Of a stretch of DNA of 64,000 nt, positions 27,527 through 35,805 are shown in pieces. Source of the DNA: JAMLHH01 sp037189845. Its GTDB lineage: Bacteria > Bacteroidota > Bacteroidia > Chitinophagales > JADIYW01. The notes under the pieces were generated by a model, which worked only from the letters and a program-made list of their open reading frames with translations, searched no databases and was not told the DNA's origin. Made by a program: the position numbers and the translations under genes. Positions within the stretch are counted from its first letter, which is position 1. Every line of letters begins with the position of its first letter. The DNA lies in contig JBBCIS010000014.1 in assembly GCA_037189845.1 (NCBI GenBank), positions 1 to 64,000 of the forward strand. Reading direction: 5' to 3'.

Positions 27527-28717
27527 TTAAATTTCCAGCTGCTTATAAGCCAGCCATGCCATCAGCCCGGCACCGATTTTTAATGCGGATTCATCTATAT
27601 CAAAGGTAGGAGTGTGGATAGATGATGTGATACCTTTTGCGATATTGCCGGTACCCAGTCTGTAAAAACATGCGGGTACAATCTGAGTATAATATGAGAA
27701 ATCTTCTGCGGTCATACGAATAGGTAGGATCTCTACATTTTCTTCACCCATATATTCCTTTGCCCACTCTATAGATTGATTGGTCAATTCGTCATTATTC
27801 TGAAGATACGGATAGCCATGCTCTATTCGCAGCTCTACTTCTGCACCCATAGATCTTGCTACACCTTCTACAATGTCTTGGATATATTGTTTGGCTTCCG
27901 CTCTCCATGCTTCGTCAAAAGTTCTCAGAGTACCTTCCATGTGTACTTCACCGGGAATGACATTGGTCGCACCATTGCCAATGATTTTACCGATAGATAA
28001 AACGGAAGGGATAATAGGATTGGCACGGCGGCTCACTACTTGCTGTAATGCCACCACTATATGAGAAGCTACTAATACAGTATCTATTGTCAGATTGGGT
28101 TGAGCGCCATGTCCGCCCGGACCCTTTACAGTGATAAAAATTTCATCACAGGATGCCATATATATACCCGGTCTGAAGCCCACTTTACCTGCTTCCATTT
28201 GTGGCAGCACGTGTTGGCCGACGATCGTTTCTACGGCAGGATTTTCGAGTACGCCATCTTTGATCATAATAGATGCTCCACCCGGCAATCGTTCCTCAGC
28301 AGGTTGAAAAATCAGTTTAACGGTACCTTCAAAATGCTCTTTAATTTCATTGAGTAATCTGGCTGCTCCTAAAAGATTAGTTGTGTGTACATCATGTCCG
28401 CACGCATGCATAATTCCAGGATTGCAGGATGCGTACTCTACCTCATTTTTCTCCCAGATAGGCAATGCATCCATATCTCCCCTTAAAGCGATCGTTTTGG
28501 ATGATGGATTTTTCCCTTCAATAATACCTACAATTCCATAGCCACCTACATTGGTCGTGTGAGAAATTCCAAGATCCGATAGTCTTTCTGAAACATAAGC
28601 CATCGTTTTTTCTTCCTGAAAACTCAGTTCCGGATGTGCATGAAGATATCTTCTGGTAGCGATCAAATCCTGCTCAATTTCTAAAACTCTCTGGTGGAAA
28701 TATTGGTACACGTTCAT
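27527..28717 (-). CDS. M20-family metallopeptidase / N-acyl-amino-acid amidohydrolase
   Basis: A 396-residue M20D-type amidohydrolase of the hippurate/IAA-amino-acid hydrolase group. Metal ligands are in GIMHACGHDVHT (Cys/His), FQPAEERLPGG (Glu-Glu), VGQHVLP and the late His of SSIHTPTFDID. The ALRGDMDALPI start of the catalytic domain and the dimerisation domain GPGGHGAQPNLTIDT are typical. It would cleave acyl or amide groups from amino acids in the cytoplasm: no signal peptide. It is monocistronic. Confidence 0.93.
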   Translation of the reverse strand: MNVYQYFHQRVLEIEQDLIATRRYLHAHPELSFQEEKTMAYVSERLSDLGISHTTNVGGYGIVGIIEGKNPSSKTIALRGDMDALPIWEKNEVEYASCNPGIMHACGHDVHTTNLLGAARLLNEIKEHFEGTVKLIFQPAEERLPGGASIMIKDGVLENPAVETIVGQHVLPQMEAGKVGFRPGIYMASCDEIFITVKGPGGHGAQPNLTIDTVLVASHIVVALQQVVSRRANPIIPSVLSIGKIIGNGATNVIPGEVHMEGTLRTFDEAWRAEAKQYIQDIVEGVARSMGAEVELRIEHGYPYLQNNDELTNQSIEWAKEYMGEENVEILPIRMTAEDFSYYTQIVPACFYRLGTGNIAKGITSSIHTPTFDIDESALKIGAGLMAWLAYKQLEI

Positions 28718-29326
28718 CGTAGTACAAATTTACGACAAAATCACCGATTCTTTAATCTTCTAAAATCCGGAGCAGATAGTCAGTTCATAGGAATATATAC
28801 AATGTTTTGTTCCCAATTTCTGAGATTAAATTAAAGTTGTTGTTACTCAAATCGGATATAGAAAGAGTAGGAGAGAAGTGATTTTTATTTTGAAAGATGT
28901 CCTTTGCAAGCCACTATTTTTATATCAGTAAAGATGATCAATTACTCACTTTTCCAACCACGTAACATGAAAATCAACCATTGGTATAATGTGGATTTCT
29001 TAGAGAACACTTGCTGTTAGCTCAAAGAGATTGACCGATTAATTATAAAAATTAAGGATAATTATACTTATATTTTTAGTTAATAAGATTTAAATAAAAA
29101 ACTGATTTTTAAAATAATATGATAAATTATCAACAATAATACTTTAAGTAAATCCGATCAACAGATCATTTTTAGTTTTGCCTATTTTACACCTGAAAAT
29201 AGTGGTTATTATGTGGAAATTTTAATTTGAAAATTTAAGAGTGAGCATTTTCATAATGATCCATCTTTTCTGTTTCAGCATTTGAATCTGTCCGATTTTC
29301 ACGTGATCACATTCTTTCTTTAGTTG
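28718..29326. other. Long AT-rich intergenic region, no gene seen
   Basis: About 600 bases between two divergent genes. All frames are broken by stops, and neither strand gives a recognisable protein fragment. A GTGATCAC palindrome at about 29302 lies just before the nspC promoter. Confidence 0.5.
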
Positions 29327-29334
29327 TAACTTTG
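29327..29334 (+). promoter_or_regulatory. TANNTTTG (-7) box at the nspC start
   Basis: The exact consensus TAACTTTG ends only five bases before the nspC ATG. If used, the transcript would begin at or within a few bases of the start codon, giving a leaderless or near-leaderless mRNA. Confidence 0.5.
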
Positions 29335-29339
29335 CCCAC

Positions 29340-30470
29340 ATGAAAGTCAACTGGAATGATGTACCTTCTCCGTGTTATGTATTGGAAGAAGAAAGATTGT
29401 TAAAAAATCTGTCGCTGATGAAATATGTGCAGGAATCGGCAGGTGTTTCCATTATCTGTGCATTAAAAGGATATGCGCTGCATGGCACTTTCCCTACTGT
29501 GATAAAATATCTTCACGGAGCTACTGCAAGCTCATTACATGAAGCGAGATTGGTTTTTGAAAAAATGGGTGTAAAAGCTCATACCTATTGTGCAGCTTAT
29601 GTGCCTCAGGATTTTGAAGAGATTCAGAAATATTCCAGTCATCTGACTTTCAACTCGCTTTCTGATTATGAAAGATGGAAAGATAAAACGAGCAAAGATA
29701 TTTCCTGCGGACTAAGGGTCAATCCCGGTTACAGCGAAGTTGAGACAGAGCTGTATGATCCTTGTGCTCCCAATTCCAGGTTAGGCATTGCCAGACATCT
29801 TTTGGGAGATACTTTGCCTGAAGGGATTGAAGGATTGCATTTTCATGCGCTGTGTGAAAATGATTCGTACACTTTAAAAAGAGTGTTGGAATCTTTTACA
29901 GGATTGTATGATAGCTTGCTGAAGCAGGTGAAATGGGTAAATTTCGGTGGAGGTCATCTGATGACCCGTGCCGGTTATGATGTAGAACATCTGATACAGG
30001 TTTTGAAGTCATTCAGAGCTAAGTATCCGAATATTGAACATGTGGTTTTAGAACCGGGCAGCGCAGTAGGCTGGCAGACAGGATATCTGGTGAGTACAGT
30101 GCTGGATATAGTTCAAAACGGAGAATTGCCGGTTGCGATGCTGGATGTATCTTTTACCTGTCACATGCCTGACTGCCTGGAGATGCCGTATCAGCCTAAA
30201 ATTCTGTATACATCCGAAAATGGTGAGCATGAATATTACATGGGCGGAATGAGCTGTCTTGCCGGTGATTATATGGGAACATGGAAATTTGATCAGCCAT
30301 TGACAGTGGGCGACAAAGTGATCTTTGACGATATGATCCATTACACAATGGTCAAAACGACCACCTTTAACGGAATCAATCTGCCGGGTATCGGAATCTG
30401 GGGAAAAGAGCAAAACTTTAAATTGTTTAACTCTTACGGATATGAAGATTATGCCGCAAGGTTGTCATAG
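29340..30470 (+). CDS. nspC: Carboxynorspermidine decarboxylase
   Basis: A 376-residue fold-III PLP enzyme that decarboxylates carboxynorspermidine or carboxyspermidine, the last step of the alternative spermidine pathway. K43 in CALKGYAL holds PLP. LHFHALCENDSY and VNFGGGHLMTR form the phosphate-binding and barrel segments, LEPGSAVGWQTG follows, and the catalytic Cys is in SCLAGDYMG. Length and order match NspC. Its usual partner, carboxynorspermidine dehydrogenase, is not adjacent. A YkvA-like gene follows 26 bases later. Confidence 0.95.
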   Translation: MKVNWNDVPSPCYVLEEERLLKNLSLMKYVQESAGVSIICALKGYALHGTFPTVIKYLHGATASSLHEARLVFEKMGVKAHTYCAAYVPQDFEEIQKYSSHLTFNSLSDYERWKDKTSKDISCGLRVNPGYSEVETELYDPCAPNSRLGIARHLLGDTLPEGIEGLHFHALCENDSYTLKRVLESFTGLYDSLLKQVKWVNFGGGHLMTRAGYDVEHLIQVLKSFRAKYPNIEHVVLEPGSAVGWQTGYLVSTVLDIVQNGELPVAMLDVSFTCHMPDCLEMPYQPKILYTSENGEHEYYMGGMSCLAGDYMGTWKFDQPLTVGDKVIFDDMIHYTMVKTTTFNGINLPGIGIWGKEQNFKLFNSYGYEDYAARLS

Positions 30471-30496
30471 CGTCTAATTTTTTATATCTTGCTATT

Positions 30497-30898
30497 ATGG
30501 CGATAGGTAAATTTAAAATCGAGGTATATATCGATCATCTGATCAAAAAAGCAGAAAATCTTTCTAATAACAATAGATTTGTTAGCAAGATTATTGACAG
30601 CGCATTTGAAAGAGTGGGACAGACATCGGGTCGGGTTGTGGATTTGCAGAATCAGTCCAAAGCCATGTTGCGATTGCTGAAAGCCTGGTATGCAAGAGAA
30701 TATACAGGATTGTCACCGAAAGCCGTTGCTAGCCTGGTTGCTTCAGCTATTTACATTGTAAATCCGCTGGATATCATACCTGATTTTATACCCGTCATAG
30801 GTAGAATTGACGACAAGCTGGTTTTGGGTTTCCTGATCAAAAAGCTGAACAATGAAATTCAAAAGTTCATGGCATGGGAAGATGCTCAGACAACTTAA
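30497..30898 (+). CDS. YkvA-family protein (DUF1232)
   Basis: A 133-residue protein whose C-terminal half has the DUF1232 signature: IYIVNPLDIIPDFIPVIGRIDDKLVLGFLI, a short hydrophobic hairpin. The N-terminal half is helical and basic. The family is widespread, probably membrane-associated, and its function is unknown. It lies close behind nspC and may share its mRNA. Confidence 0.82.
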   Translation: MAIGKFKIEVYIDHLIKKAENLSNNNRFVSKIIDSAFERVGQTSGRVVDLQNQSKAMLRLLKAWYAREYTGLSPKAVASLVASAIYIVNPLDIIPDFIPVIGRIDDKLVLGFLIKKLNNEIQKFMAWEDAQTT

Positions 30899-30983
30899 AT
30901 CTTAAACTATGTTATGATGTTATTGATGAGCTAAGAAATAATATTCCGATTGCACTGTTATTTTTAGTTTTGATGCACTTAAG

Positions 30984-31673
30984 TTGAATAAATTCTCAAA
31001 TTTGAAAAAGTTACTCTCGTTTTTTGCCATAGTGTTAGGAGGAATTGTTATTACTAATGCACAATTAAGCCCGGACGCTCCAAGAGAAATAACTCAGTTT
31101 TCAGGTATGGTAAAAGATGGAATCAGCAATGCACCTGTTCCTTTCGCGATCGTGTATGTAGACAAAGAACGGAGAGGTACAGTGTCTACAATCGATGGTT
31201 TCTTTTCTTTCGCTGTTGCCAAAGGAGACATTGTACTGTTCAAATCTTTAGGGTACAAGCCATTGAGGGTACAAGTGCCTTTTGATGCCGTAGGGGACAG
31301 CTATTTCAAAGACATAGAGCTGGCTCGTGAAATATACAGTCTGGATACGATCAATATTTATCCTTTACCTAAGCCTCATCAGCTTCGTCAGGCCATCTCC
31401 AATCTGGAATTACCGGATAATATGGTGGATCTGGCTAAGAAAACGATAGAGAAGTCAAAGCTGGATGAGCTTACCAAAGCGACCAGATATGACGGAAGTG
31501 AGAATTTTAATCAGTATCTGAAGAATCAGGTACAGTCATATTATCATTATGGTCAGCCGGCTCCTATTAAGCTGTTTGATGTATTTAGCTGGGCAGAATT
31601 CATTAAATCTCTGAAGAAAAATAAGTCAGGCGGAATGAATAATAACAGCAGTGAAACATATCCTGAATTTTAA
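30984..31673 (+). CDS. Secreted carboxypeptidase-regulatory-like domain protein
   Basis: A 229-residue protein with a signal peptide (KKLLSFFAIVLGGIVITNAQ) and a CarboxypepD_reg-like beta-sandwich at about 38-110: FSGMVKDGISNAPVPFAIVYVDKERRGTVSTIDGFFSF ... LFKSLGYKPLRVQVP. This domain is found at the N-terminus of TonB-dependent receptors; here it stands alone, followed by a helical tail. The start is a TTG, since no in-frame ATG precedes the signal peptide. It is periplasmic or outer-membrane associated; the role is unknown. Confidence 0.8.
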   Translation: MNKFSNLKKLLSFFAIVLGGIVITNAQLSPDAPREITQFSGMVKDGISNAPVPFAIVYVDKERRGTVSTIDGFFSFAVAKGDIVLFKSLGYKPLRVQVPFDAVGDSYFKDIELAREIYSLDTINIYPLPKPHQLRQAISNLELPDNMVDLAKKTIEKSKLDELTKATRYDGSENFNQYLKNQVQSYYHYGQPAPIKLFDVFSWAEFIKSLKKNKSGGMNNNSSETYPEF

Positions 31674-31822
31674 TTGTTTTACTAATTAATGTAAGTACAA
31701 GTATTTTTTTAGCTGAAACCTGAAAAAGTTCAGTTTTACAGAAAGAAGTTAGTATAAGTTAACATATTCGAAGCCGCTTTTGATATTTAATTCAGTTAAA
31801 TTAGAGCATAAATATTTTGAAT

Positions 31823-32335
31823 ATGTCTAATACAGAGTTTGGAAATAAAGTGGTGGGTCTGCATTCTTCATTAAAACCTTTTGCATTGAAACTGACAAGA
31901 GACATGGATGATGCTGAAGACTTGATTCAGGAGACAATGTTCCGCGCTTTTTCCAATGAAGATAAATTTGAGAATGGTACAAAGCTGAAAGCCTGGTTGT
32001 ATACCATCATGAAAAATATCTTCATTAATAATTACCGCAAAAAAGTAAAAAGAAATACCATCATTGATACGAGTGATAACATGTATGTCATAGACTCAGT
32101 ATCGCACACTACATACAATGACGGAGAAATGGCTTTTGTCAATAAAGACATTCAGAAAGCTATTTTGGGTTTGTCCAATGAATTCAGAGTGCCTTTTATG
32201 ATGCATTTCAAAGGCTATAAATACCATGAGATCGCAGAGAAGCTCAATCTACCTTTGGGTACTGTGAAAAGCAGAATTTTCTTTGCAAGGAGAGCCTTAA
32301 AAGACCAATTGGCTCAGTACGAAAATATGTTTTAA
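31823..32335 (+). CDS. ECF-type RNA polymerase sigma factor
   Basis: About 170 residues from the ATG at 31823 (a TTG two codons earlier is in frame). Region 2: DAEDLIQETMFRAF and LKAWLYTIMKNIFINNYRKK. Region 4: YKYHEIAEKLNLPLGTVKSRIFFARRALK. No anti-sigma gene is adjacent. The last four bases overlap the end of the convergent xerD gene. Confidence 0.92.
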   Translation: MSNTEFGNKVVGLHSSLKPFALKLTRDMDDAEDLIQETMFRAFSNEDKFENGTKLKAWLYTIMKNIFINNYRKKVKRNTIIDTSDNMYVIDSVSHTTYNDGEMAFVNKDIQKAILGLSNEFRVPFMMHFKGYKYHEIAEKLNLPLGTVKSRIFFARRALKDQLAQYENMF

Positions 32336-33231
32336 AGGGATGGTTTAAATCTCGGATGATACAGGAGCAGTGAATTTCTCAGATACTCCTGATTCAGATG
32401 AGTATAAATCTCAGTAGTTGTGATAGATGCATGCCCGAGCATCATCTGTACGGCTCTCAGATCTGCACCGCCCTCTATAAGGTGAGTTGCGAATGAATGT
32501 CTGAACGTGTGCGGACTGATTTTTTTCTGAATGCCTGCTTCTTTGGCCAGATTTTTCAAAAAAGTAAAAACCATCACTCTGGTAATAGGCTCACCTCTTC
32601 TGTTCAGGAATAATACATCATCATGCTGATGAAATTTGTGCCACTGGCTTCTGATATAGGTCTGATAGGTTTCAATACTTCGGAGAGCTGACTGACCAAT
32701 AGGAACCAACCTCTCCTTATTTCCCTTGCCAATAACTCTGATAATTTCATCTTCAAAATAGATATGGGAAATTTTCAGGCTGATCAGCTCAGAGACTCGT
32801 AATCCGCTGCTGTAAAGCGTCTCTATCATGGCTTTGTTTCTTACATGATCTGCCTTGCTTAAATCCAGCGCATTTAACAGCAATTCAATTTCTTCCAGTG
32901 AAAGTACATCCGGTAGCTTACGGAGTAATTTTGGTGCTTCTATCAGCTCCAGAGGAGATACCTGCATCATCTTTTCCAGAACCAGATAATTGTAGAAAGC
33001 TTTTAAGCCTGACAATATTCTTGCCTGACTGCTTGCACTCATTCCCAGATCGTACAATACCGCCAGAAAGTTTTCTATGTCAGCCATTTTGATTTCGAGT
33101 GGATTGTAGTCCGGAAAAGAATCCTGTAAAAGTTTCACATCGTGCAGATAAGCTTCCACAGAATTGCCCGATAATCCTTTTTCGGTAATGAGATAAGACT
33201 TGAATAATTGTGTGGTAAAGCTCCAGTTCAT
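32332..33231 (-). CDS. xerD: Tyrosine recombinase XerD
   Basis: About 299 residues from the ATG at 33231. The N-terminal SAM-like domain (FKSYLITEKGLSGNSVEAYLHDV) precedes the catalytic domain, with the full set R (SSGLRVSELISL), K (GKGNKERLVPIG), HxxR (HTFRHSFATHLI), H (LGHASITTTEIYTH) and the nucleophile Tyr. The length and motifs match XerC/XerD, which resolve chromosome dimers at dif. No integrase-type neighbours or attachment sites are visible, so this is the housekeeping enzyme. Confidence 0.9.
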   Translation of the reverse strand: MNWSFTTQLFKSYLITEKGLSGNSVEAYLHDVKLLQDSFPDYNPLEIKMADIENFLAVLYDLGMSASSQARILSGLKAFYNYLVLEKMMQVSPLELIEAPKLLRKLPDVLSLEEIELLLNALDLSKADHVRNKAMIETLYSSGLRVSELISLKISHIYFEDEIIRVIGKGNKERLVPIGQSALRSIETYQTYIRSQWHKFHQHDDVLFLNRRGEPITRVMVFTFLKNLAKEAGIQKKISPHTFRHSFATHLIEGGADLRAVQMMLGHASITTTEIYTHLNQEYLRNSLLLYHPRFKPSL

Positions 33232-33322
33232 CAATGGTAAAGTTATAGAATGGATGCGGTATTCTCAGCGAAAAATGGATGAACGGCAGAATTGCGTATG
33301 AATGAGAAATCAATCAATATAA

Positions 33323-33940
33323 TTATCTGAGCAATTCCAGCTCTTTTTGAAGATTTTCTTTTGCCTGTACTTCAAGCTTGCTGAAAAAATAGTCTGTTTT
33401 GTAGATTCTTTCCATTGCCAGAAAATGCTGTACTACTTTCCTGCGGCCGGGACGATAGATAAAATCAGGATAGATAGAATATTCTTTCCTTACGTTTTTA
33501 TAATACAACTCATAGATTTCCCATGATTGACCTAGTACGGAAAGATCAGCATCCGTAAAATAATTTGTATCGCTATCAGTAGATTTGAAATGAGATTTGG
33601 TCGCCAGGATCTGTTGTTTACAATTTTCTATAACATTGTCAGGAATACCAACCTGTTTCATTCTATTTGCTGCAAATTCTGCACTTTTTTCTTCATTATC
33701 TGATTTGAGCGCATTGTAAACGACATCATGATAATAGAGGGTAAATAAGACAGTATTCCAATCTTTTATATCGCTTTTTATTTCAGTCAGCTGTACTAAA
33801 AGATTTTTGAGATGATCCAATGTATGATAATGCCTGCTTCTGCCGGAGTAATTTTTCCTGATCTCTTCCCAGAATGTATCAATCAGCCTGGTGTTGTCAG
33901 TATATTTTGTCAGAAGTTCTATGAAAGCCTGTTTCAGCAT
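33323..33940 (-). CDS. HD-domain metal-dependent phosphohydrolase (COG4339-like)
   Basis: A 205-residue all-helical protein with an HD metal site: RHYHTLDHL near residue 36, the HD pair in LYYHDVVY near 70, and a later Asp in FTDADLSVLG near 129. It matches the predicted HD-superfamily hydrolases of COG4339. The natural substrate is unknown. It is on the same strand as xerD and the P-loop NTPase gene, but with gaps of ~90-130 bases. Confidence 0.8.
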   Translation of the reverse strand: MLKQAFIELLTKYTDNTRLIDTFWEEIRKNYSGRSRHYHTLDHLKNLLVQLTEIKSDIKDWNTVLFTLYYHDVVYNALKSDNEEKSAEFAANRMKQVGIPDNVIENCKQQILATKSHFKSTDSDTNYFTDADLSVLGQSWEIYELYYKNVRKEYSIYPDFIYRPGRRKVVQHFLAMERIYKTDYFFSKLEVQAKENLQKELELLR

Positions 33941-34067
33941 AGCTTTTAAAAATTTTGATGACTAGTTCTGTTTACAGATTTACGGGACAATTTCTTTAAG
34001 TGAATTTTAAAATTAAAATCGATGAGTTCATTGAGTATTAATGCACTAATTACTACTGTTTAAAACC

Positions 34068-34598
34068 TCAGGATTGGTCGGCTTGTAATATTGTCAATTT
34101 CTTCAGAACCTGTTGCTTTCTTTTTTCTGAAGTGCCATTTACTTCTAATATTTCAAGGTTCAAATCTCCTATCCAGCTTTGTAAAATATTGTTGACCTGA
34201 CGTCGAAGACGTGGTAAGTCTGATTCATGACATGGAATGATATCCGGTGTTTCAATCGGAACAAAAATCAGGAGGTCAATCTGCGACATTGCCTGTTCCA
34301 TTTCTGAGTAGAGCGTTTGTATATCTTTATTCCTGCTGACAGCGTAAATGTATGCCAGGATATCCAAAGGGCAACGGTCAAAAATGACATTGTCTTCACT
34401 GTTTTCTATCTGTTTAACAGCATAGTTGAACTGCTCAATATAATCATCCGTAGTCGGAACTTCGGGGAACAGATAACCTTTTTCTTCCAGCTGCAGATAT
34501 GGTTCCTGTTTGAATTCATAGTTTGGTAAGCTATCTGCAATGGCTTCTGCCAAAGTAGTCTTTCCGACTCGGTGCGTTCCGGTAAAAGCGATTTTCAT
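34068..34598 (-). CDS. Small P-loop NTPase (AAA_28/NadR-like kinase fold)
   Basis: A 176-residue protein with a Walker A motif at the N-terminus (FTGTHRVGKTTLAEAI) and a DRCPLDILAYIY segment like the NadR-type ribosylnicotinamide kinase or thymidylate-kinase fold. No other domain is attached. It could phosphorylate a small molecule or nucleotide; the sequence does not say which. It lies beside the NERD/YobI genes and may or may not belong to that block. Confidence 0.75.
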   Translation of the reverse strand: MKIAFTGTHRVGKTTLAEAIADSLPNYEFKQEPYLQLEEKGYLFPEVPTTDDYIEQFNYAVKQIENSEDNVIFDRCPLDILAYIYAVSRNKDIQTLYSEMEQAMSQIDLLIFVPIETPDIIPCHESDLPRLRRQVNNILQSWIGDLNLEILEVNGTSEKRKQQVLKKLTILQADQS

Positions 34599-34704
34599 GG
34601 TGGCTTTGGATTTGCAAGATAATCAGTAGAGTAGGAGAGTTGATTTGTTTACACTTCTTTCATTCAGATTATTTTTATTAATACCGTGAATTTTAAAAAA
34701 GGAT

Positions 34705-35778
34705 TTAGTTCTTATGTATCAAATAATCCGCTATTCTCTGAGTTTCCTCGGGAGAAAATACCGGCTCGAAGTACCTAATGTAACCAAGCAGCTCGTTGAT
34801 GGTTAAAAGCTTTACAAATTGAAATTCTTCCTTAGGTTTTGAATTGGTAAACACCACCAGATTTCTTATCGGGATTTTTTTGCTTCCCCAAAAATGATTA
34901 TTGAGACGCAATTTTGAATATTCTGTTTCTCCTGATATCATTTGGTAAAAGGCGAAACTATTTCTTTTTATCTGTTTTACCGGAGAACGCAAATCAGGGT
35001 TATTTAGTGAAACTTCACTCCAGTTTTTAGTCTCGATAAGAAAGATGCCGGATGGCGCCACGAGAATATGGTCAATCTGAATAGATAAGATATGTTCATC
35101 TTCCTTTTTATGATAGATAGCGTTACTAAAAGACACTGAAAAATCATTGATAAGAAAATATTCGTCTGATAGTTTTTCCAGCTCTCTGACTACTTTCATT
35201 TCTCCCAATGCTCCGTAAATAGAATTGTTGACTTCATCAATGACACGCTTTTTCCTTTCCAGTTCTTTTAAGGGCAAATAACATCTTTGATTGACAGCAT
35301 CAGTAAAGCGTTCAACTATAAATTGATAGCGATTTTGTTTGTCTTTATGTTCTTTCTCCAGATTTTGGATGAAACTCTCTAACTGAGATTTTACACTGAT
35401 TACTTTCAGCTGAATTCTGAAGTAGTACCACCATTCTTTCAAACGGCGCATAATCCTTTGAATAAAATTTGTTGGAGTCGAACTCAACAGGTTATTTAGC
35501 TGTAGATTGATTTGCGCTGTTTCTTCCTGTATTTTGTTTTCAATATTGTTCTTCTTCGTGAGGATAGCGTCTTCTAATTGAGATACTTGTAATTCTAGGT
35601 CGTTTCTTTCCTGTTCAATTAAACGCTCGTGATTCGAGATGATTTCTTTTTGTAGTACAGAATAGTTTTTTTGAAAGTTGATGACTTCATTCAATGAGTT
35701 GAAGTCGTAGATATTGTGCTGATGTAAGTGGGATTTTATGGCTGTCAGTGGACCAACAAGATTGTAAACTTTACACAT
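34705..35778 (-). CDS. Coiled-coil NERD-domain (nuclease-related) protein
   Basis: A 357-residue protein. Residues ~30-185 are a long coiled coil (QEETAQINLQLNN..., FIQNLEKEHKDKQ). The NERD domain starts at GALGEMKVVREL (about 189-200) and keeps the nuclease core with D236 (QIDHILVAPSG) and E249-T-K251 (IETKNWS), the PD-(D/E)XK-like acidic/lysine set. A short helical C-terminus follows. It begins 27 bases after the YobI-type gene on the same strand, so the two are very likely co-transcribed. It may be a DNA- or RNA-cutting effector; that is inferred. Confidence 0.8.
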   Translation of the reverse strand: MCKVYNLVGPLTAIKSHLHQHNIYDFNSLNEVINFQKNYSVLQKEIISNHERLIEQERNDLELQVSQLEDAILTKKNNIENKIQEETAQINLQLNNLLSSTPTNFIQRIMRRLKEWWYYFRIQLKVISVKSQLESFIQNLEKEHKDKQNRYQFIVERFTDAVNQRCYLPLKELERKKRVIDEVNNSIYGALGEMKVVRELEKLSDEYFLINDFSVSFSNAIYHKKEDEHILSIQIDHILVAPSGIFLIETKNWSEVSLNNPDLRSPVKQIKRNSFAFYQMISGETEYSKLRLNNHFWGSKKIPIRNLVVFTNSKPKEEFQFVKLLTINELLGYIRYFEPVFSPEETQRIADYLIHKN

Positions 35779-35805
35779 TTGGATTTGGGGAAAATTAGTA
35801 TTTCA

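Noticed and set aside
32332..33231. Tyrosine recombinase as integrase of a mobile element
   Set aside because: It has XerD length and motifs, with no flanking attachment repeats, tRNA or phage genes.
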